From assembly GCA_018296165.2 (NCBI GenBank), contig JACKQL020000035.1:372001-436000 (forward strand): a stretch of 64,000 nt of DNA. The letters run 5' to 3'. The position numbers were made by a program, and so were the translations under genes. The stretch comes from Termitomyces sp. T153. Lineage: Eukaryota; Basidiomycota; Agaricomycetes; Agaricales; Lyophyllaceae. This document shows, one piece after another, positions 1 through 10,642 of this stretch; position 1 is the stretch's first letter, and every line of letters starts with the position of its first letter. The notes under the pieces are model-generated. The model did not search any database, was not told the DNA's origin, and worked only from the letters and a program-made list of their open reading frames with translations.

Positions 1-2443
1 AGGCACCTCTCCCCCATTTGGCAAGATCTACAAGATGTTGGAAATTGAACTCTGGGCCCTGAAAGATGACCTCAACAATATGCTTGGCAAGGGTTTCATA
101 TGCCCCTTGATCTCTGCTGCCAACATTCTGGTCCTGTTTGCTAAGAAGAAGGACAGCTCCCTCTGACTCTGTGTTGATTACCAGGGACTCAACAAAGTCA
201 CCAAAAAGAACCAGTATCCTCTCCCCCTGATCAGAGACCTCATTAACTGTCTCTGCAGTGCTAAGATCTATACAAAAATAGATCTCTGCTCTGGCTACAA
301 CAACATCTATATCACTCTGGAGCATGAATGGAAAACTGCCTTCCACACCTGCTATGGTTTCTTTGAGTATCTAGTAATGCCTTTTGGAATGACTAACTTC
401 CCCACCACCTTCCAGTACCTCATGAATAACATCTTCCATGACATGAACAACATCTTTGTTATTGTGTACCTAGATGCCATTCTGATATACTCAAACTTGC
501 TGGAGGAATATCCAGAGCATGTCCACCACATCCTGAAACAGCTCCAGGAATACCACCTCCATGCTTAATCTGAAAGGTGCTTCTTCCACACCATGGAGGT
601 TGAATAATTTAGAATTATTGTCACTCCAGACAGTGTATGCATGGACTCAGCCAAGGTTGAAGCCATTCTCAACTGGCCTCTGCCTCAGAATGTCAAGGAG
701 ATATAGTCCTTGAGGTTTGCTAACTTTTATTGCCAGTTCATCAATAACTACTCTGGAATCACCAAATTCCTCAATTGACTCACACAGAAGGACACCTCTT
801 GGGACTGGAACAGCAAGTGCCAAAGTGTATTCACCCTCCTCAAAAAAGCCTTCACCCCAATTCTCTACTATTTTGACTCCTCCTTACCAATAGTACTTGA
901 ATGCAACACATTCAACTATGCCATTGCTGGCATACTCCAGTAGCAAGGATCTCCACTCCATTGCCTTCGACACCCACTCAATGATTACTGCAGAGCTCAA
1001 CTATGACATTTACAACAAAGAACTTCTTGCTATTGTTAAAGCCTTCCACCAGTGGAGGCCTACCTCAAGGGATCTCTGCACTACATCCAAGTCTACTCCA
1101 ACCACAATAACTTGCAATACTTCACCACTACAAAACAGCTCAGCTGCTGTCAAGCTTGCTGGTCTGAAACTCTTTTGGAGTATGACTTCACCATCCACTA
1201 TTGCCCTGGACAACTTGGCATGAAACCCAACACTCACCTGGAGGCTCAACATATACTCAAAGAAGTTGTTTGAGGTGGAGCAGAATGCATTCAACCATTG
1301 AGTGATGATCCCCCCTGAGCATGCTGTGTTGATTATGAACAAAGAAGAGATCATCCACCAAATCAGAAATGCACTCCCAGACCCCTTCTTTACCCAGCAC
1401 AACCCCCACAACAAATCCACTAACAAACTAGAAATTGACCAACCTTCTTGCTATCTCTGGACCACTATCTCCTACTCTGGGAAGTACATATCTATGCTCC
1501 AGACCACAAGTTTATTCACCTTGACATATTCTGGCAGCATCACAATCACAAAACTCCAAGGACATCCAAGAATTTGTAAGACTCTCCAACTCAATTCTAG
1601 GACTTACTTTTAGCCAGAAATGAAGAAGGATGTTATGGGATATGTAAGGGCCTGTGAACTATGTCTCTGGGCCAAAGTACTCTGCTACCACCCCTATGGC
1701 CTGCTGAAGCCCCTCCCCATTGGGTGCCACCCCTGGTCCTCAATATTGATGGATCACATTGTTGAGCTCCTCAACTCTGAAGACTTCACTGCAATCCTCA
1801 TGGTTGTCTGCCACTTCATTAAACAAGCCCTCTTCATCTCCTGCCATACCACCAACAACATTCCAGAGTTTGCCAAGCTGTTTGTTGAACACATATTTTC
1901 CAAGCATGAACTCCTGGATGACATCATCTCCAACTGCTGTCCCCTATTTGTCTCTCACTTTTGGCAATTGTTATGCAAGGCTCTTAAAATCAAGACCAAC
2001 TTGTTGACTGCCTACCATCTAGAGACCAACAGGCAAACAGAATGAGTAAACCAGATGCTGGAACAGTATCTCTGCTTCTATGTTAACTATTTACAGAATG
2101 ACTGGCATGCAGAACTCCTCCTTGCTGAATTTACTTACAATAACATGCCTCACTCCACCACCAGTTCTTTCCCCTTTTATGCCAACAAGGGCTACTATTC
2201 CTGGCTCACCTCATCCCTCAAAAATATCCCCTTCCATGTTGCCCATGAAGTTGCTGAAGACCTCTGGTCCCTCCATCAGTTCCTCTGGAACAAGGTCAAC
2301 ACTGCCAATCAAGCCTACTCCAAGCATGCTGATGCCCAATGCAACCCCACCCCCAACTAGTCCCCCAACACTATGGTATGGCTCAATCAATATAACTTCA
2401 GGACCTGGAGGCCCTCTGTCAAGCTTGACAATAAGCAACTCAG
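1..2443 (+). pseudogene. Gypsy-1 copy 1: decayed pol (RT, RNase H, integrase)
   Basis: This is the pol region of a Ty3/gypsy retrotransposon, entered just before the reverse transcriptase. It opens with GTSPPFGKIYKMLEIEL, the usual lead-in to gypsy RT. RT follows to about 600, with [19 protein letters not shown] and [13 protein letters not shown]. The catalytic box reads YLDAILIY, so the second Asp of YLDD is lost. RNase H and its tether lie at about 700-1,270 and the integrase zinc finger ends with CELCLWAKV near 1,660-1,680. The integrase core lies at about 1,740-2,060 (DHIVELL, then ISNCCPLFVSHFW where a second catalytic Asp is expected, then TAYHLETNRQTE). Many TGA, TAG and TAA codons and several frame changes make it non-functional. 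It is the same family as the copies at 29,312-34,337 and 62,335-63,254. The identification rests on motifs read directly. Confidence 0.9.
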
Positions 2444-2718
2444 TGTCAGGAAACTGCTAATGCACATGTTTTGGTCATGTGATTGGTCACATGATCAGTT
2501 GCCACATGCATCCTGTGCAGAACCCACATGCAAGGTCACATGATTTTGAGTAGATTTTCTGAACCCTGGCATTGGAGATCCTCAGACTTGTTCTCTTTGG
2601 ATCTCTCTTTGCCAGGTGTGTAGTCCTACTTGTAGACATTGTACTGTGCTGAATAGACTTTGGATCTCTCTTTGCCAGTTATGTGATTGAGCCACAGCCT
2701 CCAGAGGTTGCCCTTACA
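2444..2718. mobile_element. Solo LTR inserted in Gypsy-1 integrase C-terminus
   Basis: The Gypsy-1 frame NKQL stops at about 2,440 and resumes as PFKIL at about 2,724. Between them lies a 275-bp segment that begins TGTCAGGAAACTG and ends CCCTTACA, flanked on both sides by CTCAG. TG...CA ends plus a 5-bp target-site duplication is the signature of a solo LTR left after LTR-LTR recombination. The segment contains TTTGGATCTCTCTTTGCCAG twice, about 64 bp apart. It does not resemble the 1.1-kb Gypsy-1 LTR beyond the first seven bases, so it is a different family. Its orientation cannot be set. Confidence 0.8.
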
Positions 2719-3062
2719 CTCAGCCCCTTCAAGATCCTATAAAAGATCTTGACACATGTCTAGAAGCTTGACCTACCCCTGAGACTGAAGGGCCTCCACT
2801 CTGTTTTCCATGTCTGCCTCCTTGAGAAGTATGCTCTAGACCCTTTCTCTAAACAATGCCCTAGCTGACTGCCCCCTGTCAAAGTCGAGGACAAGTACCA
2901 CTACAAAGTTGATGAAATCCTTGACTCCCATCTTGTACGCAGTCAACCCCACTACCTGGTCCACTGGAAAGGCTATGGACCTGAGGACAACACTTAGAAA
3001 CCCTGCAAAAACCTCTCTGGAGCCCTCACCAAGCTCTGGGACTTCTACCAATGGCACACCAC
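2719..3062 (+). pseudogene. Gypsy-1 copy 1: integrase tail and chromodomain
   Basis: The polyprotein resumes after the solo LTR with PFKIL, KLDLP and HSVFHVCLLEKY, the C-terminal integrase segment. It ends in a chromodomain at about 2,885-3,050: [29 protein letters not shown], then a TAG where the conserved Trp of the chromodomain is expected, and LSGALTKLWDFY. In chromoviruses this domain reads histone marks and steers integration to heterochromatin. Several stop codons interrupt it. It ends abruptly at 3,062, where an LTR in the opposite orientation begins, so its own 3' LTR is missing. Confidence 0.85.
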
Positions 3063-4171
3063 TGTTAGATTCTGCTGACTACAGGGGCTCAGCTATACTG
3101 GGCAAATCCTTACTAGGCAGACATGATTCCCTGCACTGATAACTGGGCACTCAGAGAGGGTCTAAGCATGGGGAACTTGTGAGAATAAGTGATGGGGAGT
3201 GATCCAAACAAGTCCAGAGTGGTTTGGAGGCATCTAAAATGAGTTGCAGAAAAAGGGTTGAACTTGGCAGGGTTCCAGATGCAAGTCCAGAAGCAAGTAC
3301 CAAGGGTGCAGAGTAAGTGGAGGCTACGCAAGTGATGGGAGTGGAGCTGGTCAGGTCCAAGCATATAATGAGGTCCAGAGTTGGTTTAAAGAATGTTTGA
3401 GGTTTGTAATTGTAGGTGCAGAGTTTGTAAAGGTGTTAAGGTTGAATGACTTGTGCATGATGATGGAAATGGAGTTGAACAAGACAAGAACAAAAATAGA
3501 TTCAAGTGGAGATACAAGACAATACAAGAACAATAACAGAAATAAAAACAAGACAAGACTGAGAAACTGAGATAGAACTGGGAGACTGAGAGTAAAGGAA
3601 AATGTAACACAGAACACAAAACACAAAACACAAGACAGAAACAATCAGAAACACATCAGATAAGGCAATAGGTAGGTAATATCAAGACTAGAGCAAGAGG
3701 AGCTACTCTATAACTTATATACTGACTACTGAAGAGCTTCAGGGACAGCAGGTGTAGTGACAGGGCTTGACAGAGCTGCATGGAGTTGATGGGTGTTGGT
3801 TGTGATCAGGAGTGGGCCATAGTGATATTCCAATGGGATCAATTGAGGACACAGGCTGTTCTGGGTTTGTTGTGATGCTCTGGAGTAGGTTGGGCAAATT
3901 AGGGGGAGGAGTTGGTGACATATGGCAGAGTTAGGAATAGTGGGAGAGGGTCCCAGAGGCTCAAGGGAGTCAAGAGAAGTGTCAATGGCTGCAGAGAAGG
4001 CATCAGAGTTAGCCAGGGGGCCATTAGGGTTTGCCAGAGAAGTGTCAGAGTTACCTGGAGGGGGTGCTGAGAGTGTACAATGGTCAGGGGAGTTTGACAG
4101 GGCATTGGGAACTCTGGGGAAGTGGGCAGGTTAGGAGCAATGTTTGGGAGTCCAGAAAGTGGGTTGTGACA
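3063..4171 (-). repeat. Gypsy-1 LTR A (3' LTR of a minus-strand copy)
   Basis: The LTR runs 1,109 bp; on the minus strand it starts TGTCACAACCC and ends CTAACA. Minus orientation is set by the purine-rich tract (GAAGGAGGG) just outside the TGTCAC end, at 4,174-4,184. That is the expected polypurine tract, making this a 3' LTR. Inside, on the minus strand, is a TATA box (AGTATATAAG near 3,715-3,724), followed about 30 nt later by AGTCTTGATATTA. That 13-mer is conserved in the other Gypsy-1 LTRs and is the likely transcription start. The LTR abuts the chromodomain of the plus-strand copy, so it is probably an insertion into it. Confidence 0.8.
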
Positions 4172-4600
4172 TCAACCCTCCTTCAGCCATCAAGACCCTT
4201 GAGATGCAGAGCATAAGTCAGGGATTGGCAAGGGCATGAGAATCAAAGTTGAGTAATATTGATCAAACTGCAGTGAGCGGCAGTGGTGTGGGGAACAAAG
4301 TCAAAGCATGGCTGCTATTTGTCAAGGAGTTCTTCCCAATCAATTAAAAGAGTCAGACATATCCCAGGGTTCCCAAATTCTTTGCCATGTCTTCCCCTGC
4401 ATCATCAGCATCCCCTGCCCCCTTGTTCTCTGACAAAGATCATGCAGACAAATAGACAGAGGACAACAGCAAGCAGGAGGAGTTTGATTGTCAACAGTGG
4501 ATTGGCGCTATGTATTGTAGTCATGAGTGAAATTACCCTGCTCTTTGGAGGTGGCTGATTGAGTACAACAGAATTGTCTGTGGCTGTAGTGGAGTCCTTC
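4172..4600 (-). other. Gypsy-1 3' untranslated/X region beside LTR A
   Basis: This stretch matches, in inverted orientation, the segment beside LTR F (about 7,450-7,910). Shared landmarks are the purine tract, TTGATCAAACTGCAGTG and GGGGAACAAAGTCAAAGCA. On the minus strand a decayed frame includes ADDAGEDMAKNLG and ends ELLDK plus stop. At the LTR F copy the equivalent open frame contains ADADDDSDEDMVK and ends DLLDK. A short sense-strand ORF may therefore have existed here; its function is unknown. Confidence 0.5.
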
Positions 4601-6110
4601 ATGTGTGGAGAGGCTGGGGGCTTCTGGCCATGCAGCTCTGAGTTGCCCTTCCCTTCAAGGTCAAGCCTGGTGGTGGAGGTTGTTGAGGCTGTTCCACTGG
4701 TACAGAGGGTTTTGCTGGCACAAAGAGTTCTGCCAGCACAGATGATAGCAGAGGTATTTGCAAGGGCACTGGGGTGGGCTTGGGGTCCTCCAACTCTAGA
4801 GTGGTGTCAAAACAAGGCTCTAGTGAGTCCCCAACTCAACTTTTGTAGCATTCACTGACCAGTTGCTCCAGTGTACTCTCTGTGCTCAGCAGGGTGAGCT
4901 GTGCAAGTTCAATGAGCCCTCTGTGGGGTCCCATTATGACACCTCAGTCTGCCTTCCATGCTATGCAAGGCATGAGAAGTGCTCAGTTTTGTTGGACTGG
5001 TGTGCAGCCTGCATTGCTGTGGAGCAGGGGTGGGAGGAGAGCTGAATGAGGGGACAGTTGGGCAAGGTGCAGAAGGCCAGGGTGTTGGCATGGAGGTCAG
5101 GTTTGGAGGGAGAGGGAAGCATGGAGTGGCTAGCAGAGAAGGTGGAACTCCCACAGAGTGGGTGGAGGGAGGGAGTTCTGGCAGCAGTGGACAAAAAGAA
5201 GCAAAGGGCCTCCCCACTGCTAGAGGTGGGGCCCAGCAAGAGGCTGTGAGATCAGGAGTCAATGGTGGGCCCTCCTGGCCCTCATATCTACTTCCCCAGC
5301 TTGGGCGCACTGCTGGGATGTCCATCGAGCTCTCCTGAGCCCATACCCTCAATTACCAAGGTGTTTCTTCATTGACAGATGGAGGCTCTGTTGATAGCAT
5401 TGACAGTATGAGAGGGGGAACTCTAGCAGGTGGGGGAGGATTGGGATGCAGTGTGGAGAGAGAAGGACATATTGCAGTAGGAGCAGAACACTGCAGTGCA
5501 AGTGGCCATGGAGCAGGCATTGGAGGTGTGGATTTGCAGGAGTGTTTGATGCAGCTGAAGGTGTGGCCCACAAGGGAGACAGAGAGGCAGTGGAGCTTGG
5601 AGGAGGGCACATTATCCCAGGCAGAGGTGGAGGCCAGCAGGCAGCGGAAAGAGTGAGGCCAGCAGGCAGCAGGAAGAGTGAGGCCAGCAGGCAGTGGGAA
5701 GAGTTGTTAGTAAGCAAGGCTGCCTTGGGGCATGCTGGAGTACTATGTGAGTGTCTTACCCTTTCTTCTGTTCTTAGCTAACAAGTTTGAGGCAGGCTGG
5801 GCTCAGGAGCACCAGGTCCTCCTGGACAGGGCCTCCACTGCATTTGCATTGATCTAGGATGGGTTGGCACAGGTGTCCATGGATTGTCTGCTGGAGTTAG
5901 ATCAGAGAGTGGTGAAAATGGGGCAGCTGTTGGCAGAGCATTGACAGTGTAACTTGGTGGCCCCAGGGTTGTGGTGGGAGGTGGCAGCAGATGTGGGGGA
6001 GGCATTGCTAGGGCTTGCAGAGGTCCTGGCCATGGTGAGGGTGCAGATGGAGGGGGATCTGGGGATTGGGGGAGTGGGGAGAGGGGCTCCAGAGGGGGGG
6101 GAGTGAGGTG
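4601..6110 (+). pseudogene. Antisense spliced Cys-rich gene of Gypsy-1, copy a
   Basis: The gene runs away from LTR A, antisense to its host element. Exon 1 starts ATG-TGT-GGA at 4,601 and reaches EWCQNKAL at 4,822. A 40-bp intron (4,823-4,862, GTGAGT...CCAG, phase 0) leads into a cysteine-rich exon. The cysteines fall in C-x2-C-x6-C, VCLPC, HEKC and CAAC. Later a second intron (about 5,747-5,785) precedes an exon with LLDRASTAFALI and WWEVAADVGEALLG, ending at 6,107-6,109. Copy b (minus strand, 7,454-6,923) conserves the first intron and cysteine exon; copy c (61,558-62,012) conserves the second intron and WWEV exon. In-frame stops (for example after WEES at 5,045) show decay. The spacing suggests zinc binding, but I do not recognise a named family. 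Confidence 0.6.
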
Positions 6111-6837
6111 GCATTTGGGTCCCATTTTCTTGTTGCCCTGCATTTTCATAGTCCCATTTGTACTATTTTTTGTAACTTTTACCTTTTTTGTTGATATTGA
6201 AAGTTTTGAGTTCTGGTGGGTGTGTAGAGTTTCAGATTGTGTAATGGAATGAATAAGTGGGAACACACAAGAGTTGCTTGTGGGAGTTGAATCCCTAATA
6301 AATCCAGAGGCAGGGGTTAAGCTCACTGATGCCATCTGTTGTTGACTAGTCCCAGGGTTACTGGGAGTTAGGTGGAGCATTGCAGGTGGGGGTCCCAGAG
6401 TTTGGTGGGGGGCATAGGGGATATTCTGTGGGGCTCTGATGTGTTTTGAGGGCATTGATGAGTGGGGCTTTGACCTAGGCTTGCATCTCAGGAGTTTGGA
6501 CCAGGATCATGGGTGGTTGTTCCCAGGTCCAAGGTTATGTTGAGTGTTGTGCTATTGGGCTTGAGGGCAGACCTCTGGACTTTAAGTATGCTTCAGCAGC
6601 AGCTTTGGTCTTTGTTCCAATGTGGTTGGCAGAGGAGGCAGAGGTCTTCTGGTGACTTGATTTTGCTCTGACATGACTGGTGGAGGGGGGCAGAGGTCCC
6701 TTTTTGACAATAATGGGGGTGGCAGAGTGAAGTTTGTCCTTAGAGGCAGGGAAGGTTGGAGGTGGGGGTTGTTGGTGGCATAGCAGCAGGGCTCCAGGAT
6801 TGGGGTTGCCATTGTAGTAGGCTTGGTGGGGGGAGTG
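6111..6837. other. CpG-poor repeat DNA, no resolved gene
   Basis: The first part (about 6,285-6,410) matches 62,195-62,330, sharing GGGAGTTGAATCCCTAATAA and a GACTAGTCC block, so it belongs to the repeat that follows the antisense gene. From about 6,480 to 6,837 I see only G/T-rich tracts and a weak proline-rich minus-strand frame (6,582-6,812) that I cannot place. Confidence 0.4.
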
Positions 6838-6922
6838 CTAGGTTATAAGCACAGGATCTCATGTCCACCTAGTAAGGACTTGCCCAGTTAAGCTGAGTCC
6901 CCATGGTCAGCAGAACCTGACA
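6838..6922 (+). repeat. Gypsy-1 LTR E, 3' end fragment
   Basis: The 85 bp from GCTAGGTTATAAGCACAGG to AACCTGACA match the last part of LTR F (8,874-8,958). The rest of the LTR is missing on the left, so it is truncated. It is followed by GGAACTTGACAGCC and not by the self-priming primer-binding site, so it is not an intact 5' LTR. Confidence 0.75.
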
Positions 6923-7454
6923 GGAACTTGACAGCCTCCTCCCTACAACCCCTCTGCAGCAGACTCACCTTCATCAACAACCTCCCACCACTCTTCACCT
7001 TCTGCCTCTCTCCTAACTGCCCCCTCACCTAGTCAACCTCTCAGCCCTGCTCCATAGCTATGCAAGCTGCATGCCACTTCACTGAGACAGAGCACCACTC
7101 ATGCTGGAAATGACAGGAGAGGCAAACTAACAGATCATGACAAGACCCTGACACAGGCCCATCAAACTCACAAACCTCTCCATGGCAGGCACAGAGTACA
7201 CACTAGGGTAAATCAATCAGTCAGGAATAGCAATCCTACCATGACTTACCAGAGCCTTGTTTTGACACCACTTCATTGGGGGGCCCCTTGTCCACTCCAA
7301 TGCCCCTGCAAACACCTCTGGAGTCACCTCCCCTTGTTGCACCCTCTGGCTTACCAGCACAACTTGAACAAATCCCACCCCCAAGCTTGGCCTCCTTGAA
7401 TGGGCCAGTAACACTGGGACAGCTTAACTCAACTGCCTCAACCCCACCACACAA
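6923..7454 (-). pseudogene. Antisense spliced Cys-rich gene of Gypsy-1, copy b
   Basis: On the minus strand a CGGVEAVELS frame starts near 7,454. After a frame change it continues as EVFAGALEWTRGPPMKWCQNKAL, which aligns with copy a (EVFARALGWAWGPP...WCQNKAL). The next exon is separated by a GTAAGT...CTAG intron at about 7,200-7,250, phase 0 as in copy a. It reads CVLCACHGEVCEF, VCLSCHFQHEWCS and HAACIAMEQG, then stops. Cysteine and aromatic positions agree with copy a although the DNA has diverged, which supports coding on this strand, antisense to LTR F. The part corresponding to the WWEV exon is absent; the leftmost 60-90 bp show nothing recognisable. Confidence 0.6.
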
Positions 7455-7767
7455 GAAGAGCTCCTGGATGACCCTGCCACTGCCACAAACAATTCTGCCA
7501 AATATGAGTCAGCACCCCATCCCACAACCATACCTTTGCACTTACATTGACAATACATCTTGTCAATTCTTCCCTGGTCCTGATAATGGTCAAATTCCTC
7601 CTGCCAATGCTCATACTTCTCCCAAACAACCATGTGGCCCTTGTTGGATGGAGGGAGTAGCAGATGCTGATGATGATAGTGATGAAGATATGGTGAAAAG
7701 AGTTAGGGAAGCACTGAGGTACATCCTGACCCTTTTTAATGAATTGAAGGACCTTCTTGACAAATAA
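7276..7767 (+). CDS. Sense proline-rich ORF upstream of LTR F, uncertain
   Basis: An uninterrupted 163-codon frame, rich in Pro, Leu and Ser, has an acidic patch ADADDDSDEDMVK at about residues 127-139 and ends DLLDK. It lies in the sense direction of LTR F, about 130 bp before its polypurine tract, and overlaps the antisense Cys-rich gene. The copy beside LTR A keeps recognisable pieces but is broken. It has no domain I recognise. It may be a real element-encoded protein or an open shadow of the antisense gene. Confidence 0.35.
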   Translation: MGGPLSTPMPLQTPLESPPLVAPSGLPAQLEQIPPPSLASLNGPVTLGQLNSTASTPPHKKSSWMTLPLPQTILPNMSQHPIPQPYLCTYIDNTSCQFFPGPDNGQIPPANAHTSPKQPCGPCWMEGVADADDDSDEDMVKRVREALRYILTLFNELKDLLDK

Positions 7768-7910
7768 CAATCCTGCTTTGACTTTGTTCCCCATGCTACC
7801 ACTGCCACTGCAGTTTGATCAATATTGCTTATGCTTTGATTCCCACACCCTGCCAACCCCTGAACCTATGCCCCATGCCTCAAGGGTCTTGATGCTGAAG
7901 GGGGGGGTGA
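7768..7910 (+). other. Gypsy-1 3' UTR with polypurine tract
   Basis: It follows the DLLDK stop and ends GCTGAAGGGGGGGGTGA directly before LTR F. The G-run at 7,899-7,908 is the expected polypurine tract that primes plus-strand DNA synthesis. It fixes the orientation of LTR F as plus and, by homology, of LTRs A to D as minus. Confidence 0.7.
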
Positions 7911-8958
7911 TGTCACAACTCATTCTCAGACCTCTGTCCCCCTTTCTGAAGCTGCCCTGCCTCCCCAAAGTCCCCCCAAACTCATCCCAACCCTTGTCCA
8001 TTCATGGCACCTGCCCCAGCTAACTCTGACACTTCCCCAGAAAACCCCAACATATCTCCTGCAGCTCCCATCATTTCCCCTTCTCCTCCCAAGTCCCTGG
8101 GCCCCTCTAACATCTCTCCTGACTCAGGCACATAGTGCTGACTTGCCCCTATGACCTACATGACCACTCTAGAACTCTCTAACAACTATGGGGCAAACTG
8201 TGTTCCCATCAGAATATCACCATGGCCTGCCACCTGATCAGAACTGACACCCATCAACCCTGCACAGCTCTGACAAGCCCCACTGTTGCACCTTCAATTC
8301 CTAGAGGCAGGTCCAGTAGTTAGTATATAAGTCATAGAGCAGCATCTGTTACTTGAGTCTTAATATTACTTTACTTGGTTACTTGTGTCTCATGTTTCCT
8401 GTCTGTTATTTTTCCTAGTCTTCTCTCTATTTCCATCTCTCATCTCAAATCTATCTCTTTTCTCATCTCCAGTCTTGACTCTGTCTCATCTTGTCCATCT
8501 TCATTTCATCCATCTTCATTTCCTTTATTGTTGTCTAAGTTCCTTTCAGCTCTGATGTCATCACAAATTTTGTGCCTATGTTACAACCCTCAAACATTCC
8601 TAAGTTAACTCCAGACCTTGCTCTACACTCAGCCCCAGAACCCATCATCATTAATTGATCCTCCATCAAACTCCAGCTCCACTCCTATCACATGCAAAGC
8701 CTCTGCTTGCCCCACAATCTATACATTTGCCTACAGACTTGTACCTGATGCCCCTCCAAACACAACACTTATTGTACCTGGTCTTAGACTTCCTTGGACC
8801 ACCCCAGACTTGCTTGGGCTGCTTCCCCTAACTTCTCCTTGCAAGTATCTGAAGTCCAGACCTCCCTGGAGTGCTAAGTTATAAGTGCAAGACATTGTGT
8901 CCACCTAGTAAGGATTCACCCAGTTAAGCTGAGCCCCCATGGTCAGCAGAACCTGACA
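7911..8958 (+). repeat. Gypsy-1 LTR F (3' LTR, plus orientation)
   Basis: A 1,048-bp LTR with TGTCACAAC...AACCTGACA ends, preceded by a polypurine tract. A TATA box (TAGTATATAAG, 8,321-8,331) is followed about 31 nt later by AGTCTTAATATTA (8,356-8,368), one base different from the AGTCTTGATATTA start in the other LTRs. The downstream sequence GGTTGCTGGC is not a primer-binding site, consistent with a 3' LTR. Confidence 0.85.
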
Positions 8959-9305
8959 GGTTGCTGGCAATTGTTGCTAAGAAAAGTCTCAGCTCATTGT
9001 TCTAGACCCAAGGTCCAGACTCCAGGTGATGTGGCTTGTGATCCAGAAGTCTTATGGTTGCTAAAATCTCATGCAAAGGCTACCTTGTTCCAGATCTTGG
9101 GGCTAGACCCCACATGATAAGTGTCATGACTTTTGCATGGTCATGTACAATATAGTCAGCTGCTGTCCAATCAGAAATGCCAAAAATGGTGTTCAGCAAC
9201 AATTGGGTCTTATTAACAAATGCCACTTTGGGGGGTACAAGGAGTGAATGGGGGAATTTTAGACCATACTGGCAAGGGTGTTGTAGGAACAGGGAGATTG
9301 GGAGC
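8959..9305. other. CpG-poor spacer between LTR F and inverted repeat
   Basis: No open frame of note and no match elsewhere in the window that I could see. It separates LTR F from the outer end of the left inverted-repeat arm; the match to the right arm is lost to the left of about 9,306. Confidence 0.5.
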
Positions 9306-9579
9306 CACTGGCACCATTCTATCAGTAATTCAAGGGAAAAGACAAAAGGGTATCAAGCAGGGTTAAGCTAAGCAATGAGATCAAGAATGGTTGGAAGGAG
9401 GTATCAAAATGTATGGGTTTAAAATAGACAAGTCAAAATAGAATCTCTAGTAATTTTAACACTGGGGAAGGTGGATATGAGGAGAGTCAGCAAAAGAGAG
9501 AATTTGAGTGATATGGGGTCGTAAAGGGTTAGAAGTAGTGCCTATTTGAAGAGCTTTTCGTGCGGGAAGGGGTGGCGTG

Positions 9580-9621
9580 GTTGTTGTCATTGTCGTTGTC
9601 GTTGTCGTTGTCGTTGTTGAT
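9580..9621. repeat. GTTGTC microsatellite in left arm
   Basis: A TTGTCG-type hexanucleotide tract just inside the outer end of the left arm. The right arm has a pure CAA tract at the same place (61,240-61,281), so every CG inside the left tract corresponds to CA/TG on the right. Confidence 0.85.
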
Positions 9622-10642
9622 TGTTAGGCTGTAAGTAGTCCGACTGGAGAACTCGTTGTATCCTATTGAATCGGTTGTTCTCTACGGCCCCAGTCTCCAA
9701 GTCTCGCTGTAATCCTACTATCCCTCTAGTGCAAATTATGTGCACTATGTCCAAGTGATAAGAGCTCAAAGCCTCCAAGTCAGGCCTTAGAAGCTCGAGT
9801 CTTCAAATGTTGTATGCATCTTCCATTCCCTTTTAAAAACTAATACAAGCCAAGTGACGCTGTTAAACGCTGTGTTTGTGGCATCCTTTGTGTCGGCTGT
9901 TTTTGCGCAGTCACAAACAGATCAGCATAATCACCCGTTGTTCTCGAGCTAACGTATAACCTTGCACGCAGATATTTTAGTGAGAGGAAGCTGGCGCAAG
10001 GGCGATGTCAGCTTAAATTCATTCGAAATTCACAAGTAGAAAATATTACATTCTCTAATGACCGAGAGCCTCGGAGGATCATTTTGTTGAAAAACTCTTT
10101 TGGTTCAGGAGAAATATAGTACACGCATTCACATGGAAAAAATACAGTTTTATACAGCAGCGAGAAACTTTTATGGATGTAAAGGTAGCGTGGAGGACAA
10201 GTGATATGAAGATAACAGAAAGATGAATCGAGTAGAACAGAAGATATGTATCACAACCCCAACTTGCGGTCAGCAGCGGACCCATTGTCAGAGGGCCCAG
10301 GCGTGTTATTTTGCTCCTCATTCCACGCTGATGTGGGCGTAGATTTCTCTGCTCTGACTGCCACACCCCGTCCCTCTCTTACAACTCTAAAGAACTCGGG
10401 CTAGGTACAGATAAGTCGCATCAGAGGCCGCAGGAGCATTGATTGATAAGATGCTCACTATCTCAGAACAGGCGAACGAGACGGTGATGATGAGACTCTC
10501 TCGTAACTTGTCTCATTTGCTGAAGCGGCGATGAATGGGCCAGCGATGGAAGGACCATGGATACAGGAGTAACGTGATGGGCCGAGATGGGAAGAGACGA
10601 GGCCTAAAATACACTCAATGAAAAAGGTCCTTCAAGATTAGG

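Noticed and set aside
3063..4171. LTR A as the 3' LTR of the plus-strand Gypsy-1 it adjoins
   Set aside because: The polypurine tract lies on its right side and its TATA and start sequence read on the minus strand, so it belongs to a minus-oriented element.
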